Below the pieces are notes generated by a model that worked only from the letters and a program-made list of their open reading frames with translations, did not search any database and was not told the origin of the DNA. Shown one piece after another: positions 8,523 to 17,034 of a stretch of DNA of 64,000 nt (its first letter is position 1; every line of letters begins with the position of its first letter). The stretch is from Fodinibacter sp963763015 (lineage in GTDB: Bacteria > Actinomycetota > Actinomycetes > Actinomycetales > Dermatophilaceae), in the NCBI GenBank assembly GCA_963763015.1, contig CAVXML010000007.1:124001-188000 (forward strand), in the 5' to 3' direction. Made by a program: the position numbers and the translations under genes.

Positions 8523-9740
8523 CTACAGGATGCGGCTGACGCCCGGAACCCTGGTGATGAGCAGCCACGCGGCGCCGAACGAGCAGGCGATCGCGCCCGC
8601 CGCGACGAGCAGCGCCTTGACCTCGGCGGGGAGCCCGACGGGTCGCAGGGCCACCGCGAAGGCCAGGAGGAAGGCCGTCTGGAGCATGAACGCCCCGTAC
8701 GCGCTGCGGCTCAGCCGCTGCCCTCGGGGGAGTGGTCTGTCCAGCCGGTGCTGTGCAACGCTCAGCAGCCACACCGAGCCGAACACCGTGAGCACGCCGT
8801 CGACCGCGGCGAAGACCAGTGCAGCCGCGTGGGCTCCCCCGAGCGCCTCGTCGACCGAGCCCTGTGATCCGACGAAGACCACCAGCACGGCCATGGCCAC
8901 CGCGCCCGCCAGCGTCACCGCACCGCATTGCCGCGCGATCCGGGCCGGGACGTCGGCCGCCCACCCCCGCCGGCTGGCCGCCACGCCGAGACCGAACACG
9001 GCGATGCAGGCCGGCCACTCCCAGAAGTTGAGGTCGCTGACACCGCTCTCCGAGCCGTACGGGTACGCCAGCCTCACGGCGAAGGAGAAGGGGGCGACGA
9101 CCACCGCCGCAACCGTCAGGGTCCGCGCGGTGATCTGCCGAGCTCCGTCGGGCGACTCCCGACGGCGGAGCCAGCGCACCCCGGCGGCCCGCCAGGCGGC
9201 GTACCCGAGGGAGAAGACGAGGAGCACCCCGACGAACCACAGCGGGCCGGTGTCCAGGCGGCGCTCGGGGCCCCCGTACTCCTCCCAGAAGGACCGAGGC
9301 GCACGCCCGAGCGGGTGCTCGAGCGCATAGGTCAGCACGGGCTGGACGACCAGGACGTACAGGGAGAAGGGGCATCCGAGGCGAACCAGCCGGTCCACGA
9401 CGAACCGCCGGGTTCCCTTGCGCTCGAGCGAGGGTGGGGTGAGGAGTCCGGCCACCAGGAACAAGAGGGCCATGAGGAACAGGCCGAACGGGGCGCCGGC
9501 CACGAAGAGCACGACCTCGGTGGCCGGTGCGAGGGTGACCTCCCGCAGCTCGGTGTAGGTCCACGCCTCCACGGTGGAGGCATACCCGAGCACGGCGTGG
9601 ATGGCGATGATCGCTGCGATGAGCAGGACCTTGAGGTTGTCCAGGTAGAGCCGGCGGGAGGCAGCCCACGTCTCGAGCGCCCCCGGCCCCTCGGCACCGG
9701 GACCGACTCGGCATGAGGAGTCGCGCAGCGTCACGGCCAC
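8523..9740 (-). CDS. Acyltransferase-3 family membrane protein
   Basis: This 405-residue protein has about ten hydrophobic segments. Its first membrane region reads YLDNLKVLLIAAIIAIHAVLGY, with the helix-1 histidine typical of the acyltransferase-3 (OafA/YrhL) family, and is followed by FLMALLFLVAGLLTPPSLERKGTRRFVVDRLVRLG, the conserved first cytoplasmic loop. Such enzymes move acetyl or other acyl groups across the membrane to modify sugars, peptidoglycan or glycolipids. The last segments (SRSAYGAFMLQTAFLLAFA) also fit. The acceptor cannot be inferred from neighbours, which are a CPBP membrane protein upstream and the small hypothetical gene downstream. Confidence 0.85.
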   Translation of the reverse strand: MAVTLRDSSCRVGPGAEGPGALETWAASRRLYLDNLKVLLIAAIIAIHAVLGYASTVEAWTYTELREVTLAPATEVVLFVAGAPFGLFLMALLFLVAGLLTPPSLERKGTRRFVVDRLVRLGCPFSLYVLVVQPVLTYALEHPLGRAPRSFWEEYGGPERRLDTGPLWFVGVLLVFSLGYAAWRAAGVRWLRRRESPDGARQITARTLTVAAVVVAPFSFAVRLAYPYGSESGVSDLNFWEWPACIAVFGLGVAASRRGWAADVPARIARQCGAVTLAGAVAMAVLVVFVGSQGSVDEALGGAHAAALVFAAVDGVLTVFGSVWLLSVAQHRLDRPLPRGQRLSRSAYGAFMLQTAFLLAFAVALRPVGLPAEVKALLVAAGAIACSFGAAWLLITRVPGVSRIL

Positions 9741-9753
9741 GGCGGCACCAGCC

Positions 9754-10668
9754 TCAGTCCGGGCGGGCGTCGCGACGGCGGATCCGACGGCGGGCGAGCC
9801 AGAGCGCGGCGAGCATCAGCATCGCGACGTCGGCGAACCCCAGGAGCGACGCCCAGGGGAGCTCGATGTCCCCGTTGTCCAGGTTGTTGAAGAAGGCGCC
9901 GAGCGGGGTGAGCAGTGGCCAGAGGATCAGGATGTTCGTGGTGAGCCGGTAGATGACCGCGTAGAGAACACCGAGGCCGAGCAGGAACCACATCTCGTCC
10001 AGGCCCATCCCGTAACCGACGTGGTACGCCGCGTAGAGCACGGCGGCACCGGCGACAGCCGCCACCGGACCGAAGCTGGCCTCGAGACGGCCCTGGACGA
10101 ACCCGCGGAAGAACACGGCCTCGAACAGCCCCACGACAAGTGACATCCCGAGCAGCGGAACCCACTGCTCGGCATCCGGCATCGAGTAGCCGACCATGGT
10201 CACGGCGAACTGCACCGCCGCCAGGACCAGTCCCATCGCCACGGTGGCCCGCCACTGGTGGAGGCCGATGCCCAGGGACCGCAGGTCCCGGCCGCGCACC
10301 CACACCTGGTACACCACCGGCCCGACCACGCCGAGCAGCATCCCCGCCGCGAAGGACAGGAACAGCCCGAGCACGTTGTCGGTCGTGAACACCCCGAACG
10401 CGAGCCGGAAGGCGGCCACCACTGCGACGTAGAGTGCCGCGACCACGAGCAGGTCGGTCCTGTCGACCGTGTGGCTCGCTGACGGCCGCAACCCGGGCAC
10501 CGTCGCGAGCGCCGCGGCACCGACGATGACGATGCCGGCCCAGAGCTGCAGGTCGACGACGGCCAGCAGGAGCAGGGCGAGCACGCAGTAGGCGAACCAT
10601 GCCGCTCGGACGCCGTCTCGCGCCGTCACCGGCCGTTCCGTCGTCGCGTCGGATTGCATGAGAACCAT
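9754..10668 (-). CDS. CPBP family intramembrane metalloprotease-like protein
   Basis: A 304-residue integral membrane protein with about eight hydrophobic segments. The CPBP (CAAX protease and bacteriocin-processing) motifs are visible: FEAVFFRGFVQGRLEASFG corresponds to the EExxxR motif, and AAVLYAAYHVGYG to the second motif with its histidine. Here the second glutamate of the EE pair is alanine; the first, which carries catalysis in Rce1-type enzymes, is kept. The start ATG at 10668 is chosen because AAGGAGG at 10679-10685 lies 10 bases upstream. Family roles range from prenyl-protein processing to bacteriocin immunity; the role here is unknown. Confidence 0.82.
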   Translation of the reverse strand: MVLMQSDATTERPVTARDGVRAAWFAYCVLALLLLAVVDLQLWAGIVIVGAAALATVPGLRPSASHTVDRTDLLVVAALYVAVVAAFRLAFGVFTTDNVLGLFLSFAAGMLLGVVGPVVYQVWVRGRDLRSLGIGLHQWRATVAMGLVLAAVQFAVTMVGYSMPDAEQWVPLLGMSLVVGLFEAVFFRGFVQGRLEASFGPVAAVAGAAVLYAAYHVGYGMGLDEMWFLLGLGVLYAVIYRLTTNILILWPLLTPLGAFFNNLDNGDIELPWASLLGFADVAMLMLAALWLARRRIRRRDARPD

Positions 10669-10853
10669 GAGGAACCACCCTCCTTGACGGAGCGAGGAGG
10701 TGAGGCCCTTCGGATCATTGCCTCGGCAGACCCTCCCTACCATCGTCCGCCGTACGGGCACTCTCGTCGCCCGGTGGAGATGCACCGCACACGGCCTCGG
10801 TGCCGACGGCGCCCGGTCCGGCGCCGTATGCCGCGCAGGCCCACCTGCGAGCC

Positions 10854-11906
10854 TCAGGTGCTCAGCTCGCCGGCCAGGTCCTGCTGCATCAGGCGCCGCA
10901 CGTCGTCGGCACCGTGACCGTCCGAGAGGACCATGAGCTTGGTGAGAGCGGCCTCGAACGTCATGTCGCCCCCAGGCACCGCACCGGCGCCGAGCAGCGC
11001 CGAACCGGTGGCGTAGCGACCGCCGACCACGCTTCCCGCCCGGCACTGGGTCGTCACGACGACCACGACTCCGCGGTCGGCGGCGGAGCGCAACGGGTCG
11101 AGGAACCAGGGCTCGGTCGGACCGTTCCCCGCACCGTAGGCCTCGAGGACGAGTCCGCGCAGGCCCGGTCGGGCGAGGGCTGCCTCGAGGTCGTACCCGG
11201 CGACCCCCGGATGGAGCCGCATCCCCGCCACGGCGGAGCTCATGCCACGACTGCGCCGGATGGGACCGGCGCTCGGCTCCCGGATCACGGTCGATGCGAA
11301 GTCGATCGTCACGCCGGCAGTCGCCAACGGCGGAAGGTTCGGGGACGCGAAACCGTGGTAGCTGTCGGCGTGCACCTTCACGGACCGGTTCCCGCGGAGA
11401 AGGAGGTCGGCGAAGAAGACCGTCACCTCGGGCACGAGAGGGTCACCCCGCAGGTGCCCAGCAGCGATCGCGAGGGCGGTCACCAGGTTCTCCCGGCCAT
11501 CCGACCGCAGCTCCGTGACCGGCCGCTGCGCTCCGGTCAGCACGATGGGGATGTCGATGCCCTCCAGCAGGAAGCTCAGCGCGGATGCCGTGTACGCCAT
11601 CGTGTCGGTGCCGTGCAGCACCACGACTCCGGCGTGTCCCGGCGCGTGGGCGACGATGGCGTCGGCGATGTCGACCCAGCGCGATGGGCGCATCGCCGAC
11701 GAGTCGATGGGGTCGGTGAACGTCGCGACGGTCAGGGCGAGGGGCAGCCGGCGAAGGAACGGCAGGTGGTCCCGGATCTCCCGCAGGTCGAGCGGCACGA
11801 GCGAGCCGGTCGCGTCCGGTCCCATGCCGAAGGTGCCACCGGTGTAGAGGACGAAGATGGCCGGCCCCTCCGGCCCCACCCGGCCGAGAACCTCGAGCCC
11901 GCTCAC
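10854..11906 (-). CDS. ansA: L-asparaginase (bacterial asparaginase family)
   Basis: The enzyme hydrolyses asparagine to aspartate and ammonia. The 350-residue sequence carries both catalytic threonine motifs: VLYTGGTFGMG (Thr22 and Thr25 region) and VLHGTDTMAYTASALSF (Thr100-Asp101), plus the basic KVHADSYHGFASPN segment and TQCRAGSV in the C-terminal domain. No signal peptide is seen, which fits a cytoplasmic type I enzyme. The start is a GTG at 11906 just before SGLEVLGRV; no convincing ribosome binding site decides it, and a start a few codons away is possible. It is transcribed alone, with a 185-bp gap to the CPBP gene. Confidence 0.88.
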   Translation of the reverse strand: MSGLEVLGRVGPEGPAIFVLYTGGTFGMGPDATGSLVPLDLREIRDHLPFLRRLPLALTVATFTDPIDSSAMRPSRWVDIADAIVAHAPGHAGVVVLHGTDTMAYTASALSFLLEGIDIPIVLTGAQRPVTELRSDGRENLVTALAIAAGHLRGDPLVPEVTVFFADLLLRGNRSVKVHADSYHGFASPNLPPLATAGVTIDFASTVIREPSAGPIRRSRGMSSAVAGMRLHPGVAGYDLEAALARPGLRGLVLEAYGAGNGPTEPWFLDPLRSAADRGVVVVVTTQCRAGSVVGGRYATGSALLGAGAVPGGDMTFEAALTKLMVLSDGHGADDVRRLMQQDLAGELST

Positions 11907-12104
11907 CGGCCCACCCCGGCGACGGCGTCGGGTGCCGCGGCGGCATCCACCGGCTCGTGCACGGTCCGAGCGTGCCAGTGATGACCCACGAACACCACCA
12001 CGGCGCGGGCTCCGGGTGAGCGAAACGGTATCCTTGGCCACCACGGCGACGCCGGACGACCGGGCGCCGGGCGGAGCGAGTGGGGTTGACACGAGGAGCA
12101 CGAC

Positions 12105-12593
12105 ATGACCGCTTTCACGGTGTGGAAGTTCGACGGCCCCGACGGTGCCGAGCGGGCCGCCTCGAGCCTGAAGGAGTGCGAGCGTGAGGGGATCGTGAAG
12201 ATCCTCGACCATGCCGTGGTCTCGTGGCCCGAGGGTGCCGAGCACCCGATCACCAAGCAGGGCCACGAACAGACCTGGCGCGGAACGGGTTGGGGCGCGT
12301 TCTGGGGTGTGCTGCTCGGCGCCCTGTTCTTCGTGCCGGTCGTCGGCGGTGTCGCCGGGGCGGCGATCGGTGCGATCAGCAAGATGACCCAGGACACCGG
12401 GATCACGAAGGACCAGCTCGAGAAGATCCGCACCCAGGTGACGCCGGGGACCTCCGCCCTGTTCGTCGTCACCGAGGAGGCGGACCTCGACCGGGTCGGC
12501 GAGCGGTTCCAGGCGCCGCACAGCACGCTCATCGCGACGAACCTCACCGAGGCCGAGCGGCGCGTGCTGCTGGAGACCTTCGGGGGTCGGTAG
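12105..12593 (+). CDS. DUF1269 domain protein with glycine-rich hairpin
   Basis: A 162-residue protein matching the DUF1269 layout: an N-terminal ferredoxin-like strand-helix segment (FTVWKFDGPDGAERAASSLKE, KILDHAVVSWPEG), a central Gly/Ala-rich hydrophobic hairpin at residues 65-95 (WGAFWGVLLGALFFVPVVGGVAGAAIGAISKM) and a C-terminal repeat of the strand-helix unit (GTSALFVVTEEADLDRV). The hairpin could associate with membranes. Function is not known. A GAGGAG ribosome binding site lies 8 bases before the ATG. Confidence 0.85.
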   Translation: MTAFTVWKFDGPDGAERAASSLKECEREGIVKILDHAVVSWPEGAEHPITKQGHEQTWRGTGWGAFWGVLLGALFFVPVVGGVAGAAIGAISKMTQDTGITKDQLEKIRTQVTPGTSALFVVTEEADLDRVGERFQAPHSTLIATNLTEAERRVLLETFGGR

Positions 12594-12658
12594 CCAGGTG
12601 AGGTCTCCCCGTCACGGGAGCGCCGGCCGGCGTTTCACCCACGCCCGCGAGCCTGCAC

Positions 12659-12687
12659 GGGCACACCACCCGCGGAGGGTGGTGCCC
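12659..12687. terminator. GC-rich hairpin after the DUF1269 gene
   Basis: CACCACCC at 12664-12671 pairs with GGGTGGTG at 12677-12684 around a 5-base loop, extended by GGG/CCC across a two-base bulge. It lies 66 bases after the DUF1269 stop and before the ATPase gene. No T tract is present. Confidence 0.4.
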
Positions 12688-12769
12688 GCCGAGGGCTCGG
12701 CGACGTAGCGTCGGGTACCACCGCGCCGGAGGCCGGGCCGGTGACCCACCGGGTGCGAGGAGAGAGACA

Positions 12770-15563
12770 GTGAGCGTCAGCCCGACCGGAGAGACGTCGA
12801 CCACGGCAGCAGAAGCGCCACCCTTCGCCCTGACCGGCGAGGAGGTGCTGGCGGCGGCGGGTTCCGACGCCACCAGGGGTCTGACGGCGACGGAGGCTGC
12901 GAGCCGCCTGGCGAGCCACGGCCCGAACGAGATCACGGCGGAGAAGCCGCCGTCACCGTGGGCCGTGGCGGCGCAACAGCTGCGCGACCCGATGAACCTC
13001 ATGCTGGTCGCGGTCGTCGTGGTCAGCCTCCTCATCGGGGAGGTCTCCACCGCGGTGATCGTCGGCCTGCTCATCGCGCTGAACATCGTCCTCGGCACCA
13101 GGCAGGAGCTCACGGCCCGGGCGAGCGTCGACGCCCTCGCCAGGATGCAGGTGCCCCAGGCGCGGGTGATCCGAGACGGCACCCTGGTGATGGTGCCGGC
13201 CACCGAGGTCGTGCCCGGCGACCTCGTCCAGGTCGAGGCGGGCGACATCGTGCCGGCCGACGGGCGCATCCTCCGCTCGGCCACGCTCGAGGCGCAGGAG
13301 GCTGCCCTCACCGGGGAGAGTGCGCCCATCGCCAAGGACACCGCCGTGCTGCCCTCGGGCGACGTCACGCTCGGCGACCGCACGAACATGCTGTTCCAGA
13401 ACACCTCCGTCACCCGGGGCACCGCCGCCCTCCTCGTGACGGCCACGGGGATGCAGACCCAGATGGGCCAGATCGCGACGATGCTGACCTCGGTGACGCG
13501 CAGCCGGTCGCCGCTGCAGAGGGAGCTCGACTCCCTGACGAAGGTGCTGGGGGCCATCGCGTGGGGCGCAGTCGCCGTCATCGTCGTGGCCGGCCTGATC
13601 CGGGGGATGCCGGCGGAGGAGCTTCTCCTGCTCGGGACGGCCATGGCGATCTCCGCCATCCCGACGGGCATGCCTGCCTTCGTCTCCGGGCTGCTGTCCA
13701 TGGGCGCCAAGCAGCTCGCCGAGGCCCGTGCGGTCGTGAAGAACCTCACCGACGTCGAGACCCTGGGGGCGACGAGCGCGATCAACACCGACAAGACCGG
13801 CACGCTGACCCTCAACGAGATGATGGTCTCCACGTTGTATGCGGGGGGCGCCTGGTTCACCGTCGACGGCGAGGGGTACCGCAAGACCGGCGCCATCCGG
13901 TCGGTCGCCGGCACCCCGACTCCCGACTTCACGCGGCTCGCGCTCGGGCTGGTCCTCGACAGCGACGCCGTGGTGGCCGACGACGGCTCCGTCATCGGCG
14001 ACCCCACCGAGGCGGCCCTGGTCGTCCTCGCGGCCAAGCTCGGCGTCGACGCCGAGGAGACCCGACGCGCCTATCCCCGCCTGGCCGAGGTGCCCTTCGA
14101 CTCCGACTACAAGTTCATGGCGACGTTCCACCGAGTGCCCGTCGACGGTGTCCAGCACGTCATCGAGCTCGTCAAGGGCGCGCCCGACGTGGTGCTCGCG
14201 CGCTGCAGCATGGCGGGCGGGCCACTGAGCGGGTCGCAGGTGCCGATCACCGAGGCCGCCGACGGCATCCAGGCCGCCAACGAGCGGATGGGGCAGAAGG
14301 GCCTGCGGGTGCTCGCGTTCGCCGCGCGGCTCATCGACCCCGACGAGCTCCGCGTGATGACGGACGACCCGATGTCCCTGACCCGCGAGCTGTCCTTCGT
14401 GGGGCTGGCGGGGATCATCGACCCTCTGCGTGCGGAGGCTCGGACCGCGGTGGCCACGGCGCTCACAGCCGGCATCGACGTGCGGATGATCACCGGGGAC
14501 CACGCGGTGACGGCCGCATGCCATCGGCGAGGAGCTCGGTCTGGGGCCCGGTGCGGTGAGCGGCGCGGAGCTGCAGGGGATGAGTGACGACGAGCTCAAG
14601 CAGCGCCTGCCGCAGCTTCACGTCTTCGGGAGGGTCACGCCTGAGGACAAGCTGCGGCTGGCCCGTGCCATGCAGGAGGAAGGGCTCATCGTCGCGATGA
14701 CCGGTGACGCGGTCAACGACGCGGCCGCGCTGAAGCAGGCCGACATCGGCGTCGCGATGGGCAGCGGCAGCGAGGTCACGAAGCAGGCCGCACGGATGGT
14801 GCTCACCGACGACAACTTCGGGACCCTCGTGCACGCGGTGGAGATCGGCCGGCGCATCTACGACAAGGTGGTGTCGTACGTGCGCTACCAGATGACCCAG
14901 CTGCTGTCGCTGGTCATGCTCTTCCTCGCGGCGACCCTGTTCAACGTCAACGAGGGCGTCGCCATGACGCCCACCATGGTGCTCTTCCTGCTCTTCTTCG
15001 CCACGGCGGGTGGCGTGGTCGTCATCGCCGTCGACCCGGGCGACCCCGACGTCATGCACCGGCCGCCCCGCGACCCCGCGGTGCCGATCACCAACCGGTC
15101 CGCGGTGGTCTCCTGGGTCGTCTACGCGAGCGTGCTGTTCGTCGCCGCGTTCATCCCGCTCGTCGCGGGACCGGACGAGCCGAGCACGGACCAGCCGTCC
15201 GCATCCATGACCATGGCCTTCGTCGTCATGGGAGTGGGCACGGTGTTCAACGCGCTGGTCAACCGGCGCGACCCCACGAGCGGCCTGACGCCGCCGATCG
15301 CCAAGGCGCTCGCCATCGGCCTGGTCCCGGTCGTGATGGTCTTCCTCGCCACGCAGCTCCCGTCGCTGCAGGACGCCCTGCTCACCGTTCCCCTCACCGG
15401 CGGGCAGTGGCTCACGTGTGTCGGCCTGGCCGCCCTGCTGCCACTGACCGTCGAGCTGGGCAAGGTCGTGCGCAGGCGGCGCCACCGGGGGATGCCGGCG
15501 CAGGTGAGCCCCCAGGCCGCAGTCGCCCCCGAACGCGCACGAACCACCCCCGGGACCTCGTGA
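12770..15563 (+). pseudogene. P2-type cation-transporting ATPase, one-base frameshift
   Basis: Without the frameshift this is a 930-residue P-type ATPase. The N-terminal cation-ATPase domain (LTATEAASRLASHGPNEI), the TGES loop, the phosphorylation motif INTDKTGTLTLNE with Asp341, the ATP-binding GDPTEAAL, and the hinge MTGDAVNDAAALKQADIGVAMG are all present, as are about ten membrane segments. The helix-4 ion-site motif is PTGMPAF rather than the PEGLPAV usual in Ca2+ pumps, so the ion is uncertain. An inserted T at 14519 breaks the frame: TAA then AIGEELGLGPG resumes at 14520 and runs to 15563. The GTG start has GAGGAGAG upstream. The stop touches the DedA start. Confidence 0.85.
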
Positions 15564-16339
15564 TGAGCGGCGAGCCACCAGGGGAGGGCCGGGGGACCTC
15601 GTCCGCACCGCGGGACCGTCGGGTACTCAGCCCGCGCCGACCCTGGGTGTGGATCCTCGTGGCCGTCGGCCTCCTCGCCGTCGGTGCCCTGGTGCGTGAG
15701 CTGGCACTCACCGCGGGTGAGGTGGACCTGGCGCAGGAGGTCACCGCCACGTGGGCCTACGTCCTGTCGGCGCTGCTCGTGTTCGCCGACGGTGTCTGCG
15801 CGCTCTTCCCGGCCGAGACGACGCTCATCACGGCATCCGCACTGGCGGTCGAGGGACTGCTGGAGCTACCCCTCGTCATTCTCGCCGGGGCGGTGGGCGC
15901 GGTCTCGGGGGACTCCGCGCTGTACTGGCTGGCACGGCTGAGCCGCCGGCGGTTCCAGTCCCAGCTCGACGCGGCGCTGAACAACGCCAGGGTCGCGGAG
16001 GCGATGGACCTCATCGGGTCGAGTGCGCCGCTGCTCCTCGTCGTCGGCCGGTACGTGCCCGGTCTCAGGTTCGTCGTCAACGCCTCCTGCGGTCTCGCGC
16101 CCTACCCCTACCGCCGGTTCCTGCTGTGGTCCTCGATCGGTGGGACGCTGTGGTCGGTGGTCACCTGCCTCACCGCCTATGCCCTCGGAACCGCGCTGGG
16201 TGACAACCCCATTGCTGCCCTGGTCCTCGCGACCCTGGTCAGCACGTTCGCGGTGGCCATCATCTTCGTGCTGATCCGCCGCCACCGGGCGCAGCGCGCT
16301 GCGCGTGCGCGCACCGTCCCCACCGTGGCCGGTGGGTGA
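15563..16339 (+). CDS. DedA family membrane protein (VTT domain)
   Basis: DedA/VTT proteins are integral membrane proteins thought to move phospholipids or polyprenyl phosphates and to support envelope integrity. This 258-residue sequence has a hydrophobic segment at 29-50, then the family motifs: FPAETTLITASALA on the first re-entrant helix, GAVGAVSGDSALYWLARL, and GRYVPGLRFVVNASCGLAPYPYRRF with the conserved arginine in the second half. The ATG shares one base with the ATPase stop (TGATG), so translation is coupled. Pairing with a cation pump suggests a common response to ion or membrane stress, but that is inference. Confidence 0.88.
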   Translation: MSGEPPGEGRGTSSAPRDRRVLSPRRPWVWILVAVGLLAVGALVRELALTAGEVDLAQEVTATWAYVLSALLVFADGVCALFPAETTLITASALAVEGLLELPLVILAGAVGAVSGDSALYWLARLSRRRFQSQLDAALNNARVAEAMDLIGSSAPLLLVVGRYVPGLRFVVNASCGLAPYPYRRFLLWSSIGGTLWSVVTCLTAYALGTALGDNPIAALVLATLVSTFAVAIIFVLIRRHRAQRAARARTVPTVAGG

Positions 16340-16362
16340 GCTGGAGCGGGGGAGGTCCCGGA

Positions 16363-16962
16363 CTAGGCGGAGGCGCGGGCGAGCACCTCGGTGACGTGCT
16401 CGCCGAAGGTGCACTGCATCAGGTCGGCCGCATCGTCGTCGCGCGAGACGTCGAGTCCGATGCCGGTGGCCAGCAGCGTGTTGATGAGCATGCCGTCGGC
16501 GAGGAACCTGTGGATCTGGTCGGGCGTGAACCGGGCCTCGTCGCGCAGCATCCGGAAGACCTGGAGGAAGCCGTCGCGGGCGATCGGGCCGATCACGGGG
16601 TCGGTGCCCATGAGGTAGCCGTGCAGCAAGGTGAGGAGCACGCCTCGGTCCTCCACGAGGTGGAGGTAGGCCTCGCCCAGACGATGCTCCGCGGACTCGG
16701 TGTCGCCGTCGGCGGGCAGCGCCTCGCGGAACGTCGTGAGGAGCCGGCCGAGCGTGTGGCGCAGCGTCTCGATGAACAGCTGCTCCTTGGTGCCGAAGAG
16801 CCGGACGACGTAGGGCTGGCTGATCCCCGCCGCGCGCGCGACGCGATCGGTCGTCGCGCCGGCGTAGCCGAGCTCACCGAAGACGGCGATCGCGGAGTCG
16901 AGGATCTGCTCCCGCCGTTGCTCGGCGGGGATGCGGTCTGCTCGAGTCGCCATGGTTGACAT
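16363..16962 (-). CDS. TetR family repressor of the divergent MFS exporter
   Basis: A 199-residue TetR-type regulator. Residues 12-60 form the DNA-binding domain: RREQILDSAIAVFGELGYAG then TTDRVARAAGISQPYVVRLFGTKEQLFIE. The remainder is a helical ligand-binding domain typical of drug-responsive TetR proteins. It is divergent from an EmrB/QacA-like MFS gene, and two matching palindromes lie in the 72-bp gap. The start may be 16962 or the internal ATG at 16953 (MATRADR); no ribosome binding site helps, and the proximal palindrome begins one base upstream of the outer ATG. It most likely represses both itself and the exporter until a toxic ligand binds. Confidence 0.9.
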   Translation of the reverse strand: MSTMATRADRIPAEQRREQILDSAIAVFGELGYAGATTDRVARAAGISQPYVVRLFGTKEQLFIETLRHTLGRLLTTFREALPADGDTESAEHRLGEAYLHLVEDRGVLLTLLHGYLMGTDPVIGPIARDGFLQVFRMLRDEARFTPDQIHRFLADGMLINTLLATGIGLDVSRDDDAADLMQCTFGEHVTEVLARASA

Positions 16963-16984
16963 GTTATCAGTTGATAACTACATT
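16956..16984 (+). promoter_or_regulatory. Promoter of the MFS exporter
   Basis: TTGACA at 16956-16961 is a perfect -35 box, followed after exactly 17 bases by TACATT at 16979-16984 as a -10 box. The 17-base spacer consists almost wholly of the first TetR palindrome, so bound repressor would block polymerase directly. Confidence 0.7.
16963..16978. promoter_or_regulatory. TetR operator 1
   Basis: GTTATCA-GT-TGATAAC is a perfect inverted repeat with 7-bp arms around two bases, located between the -35 and -10 boxes of the exporter promoter and directly next to the tetR start codon. Confidence 0.8.
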
Positions 16985-16991
16985 GCCGCTT

Positions 16992-17007
16992 GTAATCATC
17001 TGATTAC
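16992..17007. promoter_or_regulatory. TetR operator 2
   Basis: GTAATCA-TC-TGATTAC is a second perfect palindrome of the same build as operator 1 (consensus GTWATCA-NN-TGATWAC), 29 bp away centre to centre and just downstream of the expected transcription start. Confidence 0.8.
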
Positions 17008-17034
17008 CTCGTCCCGCCACCAGGAGCTCCACCC

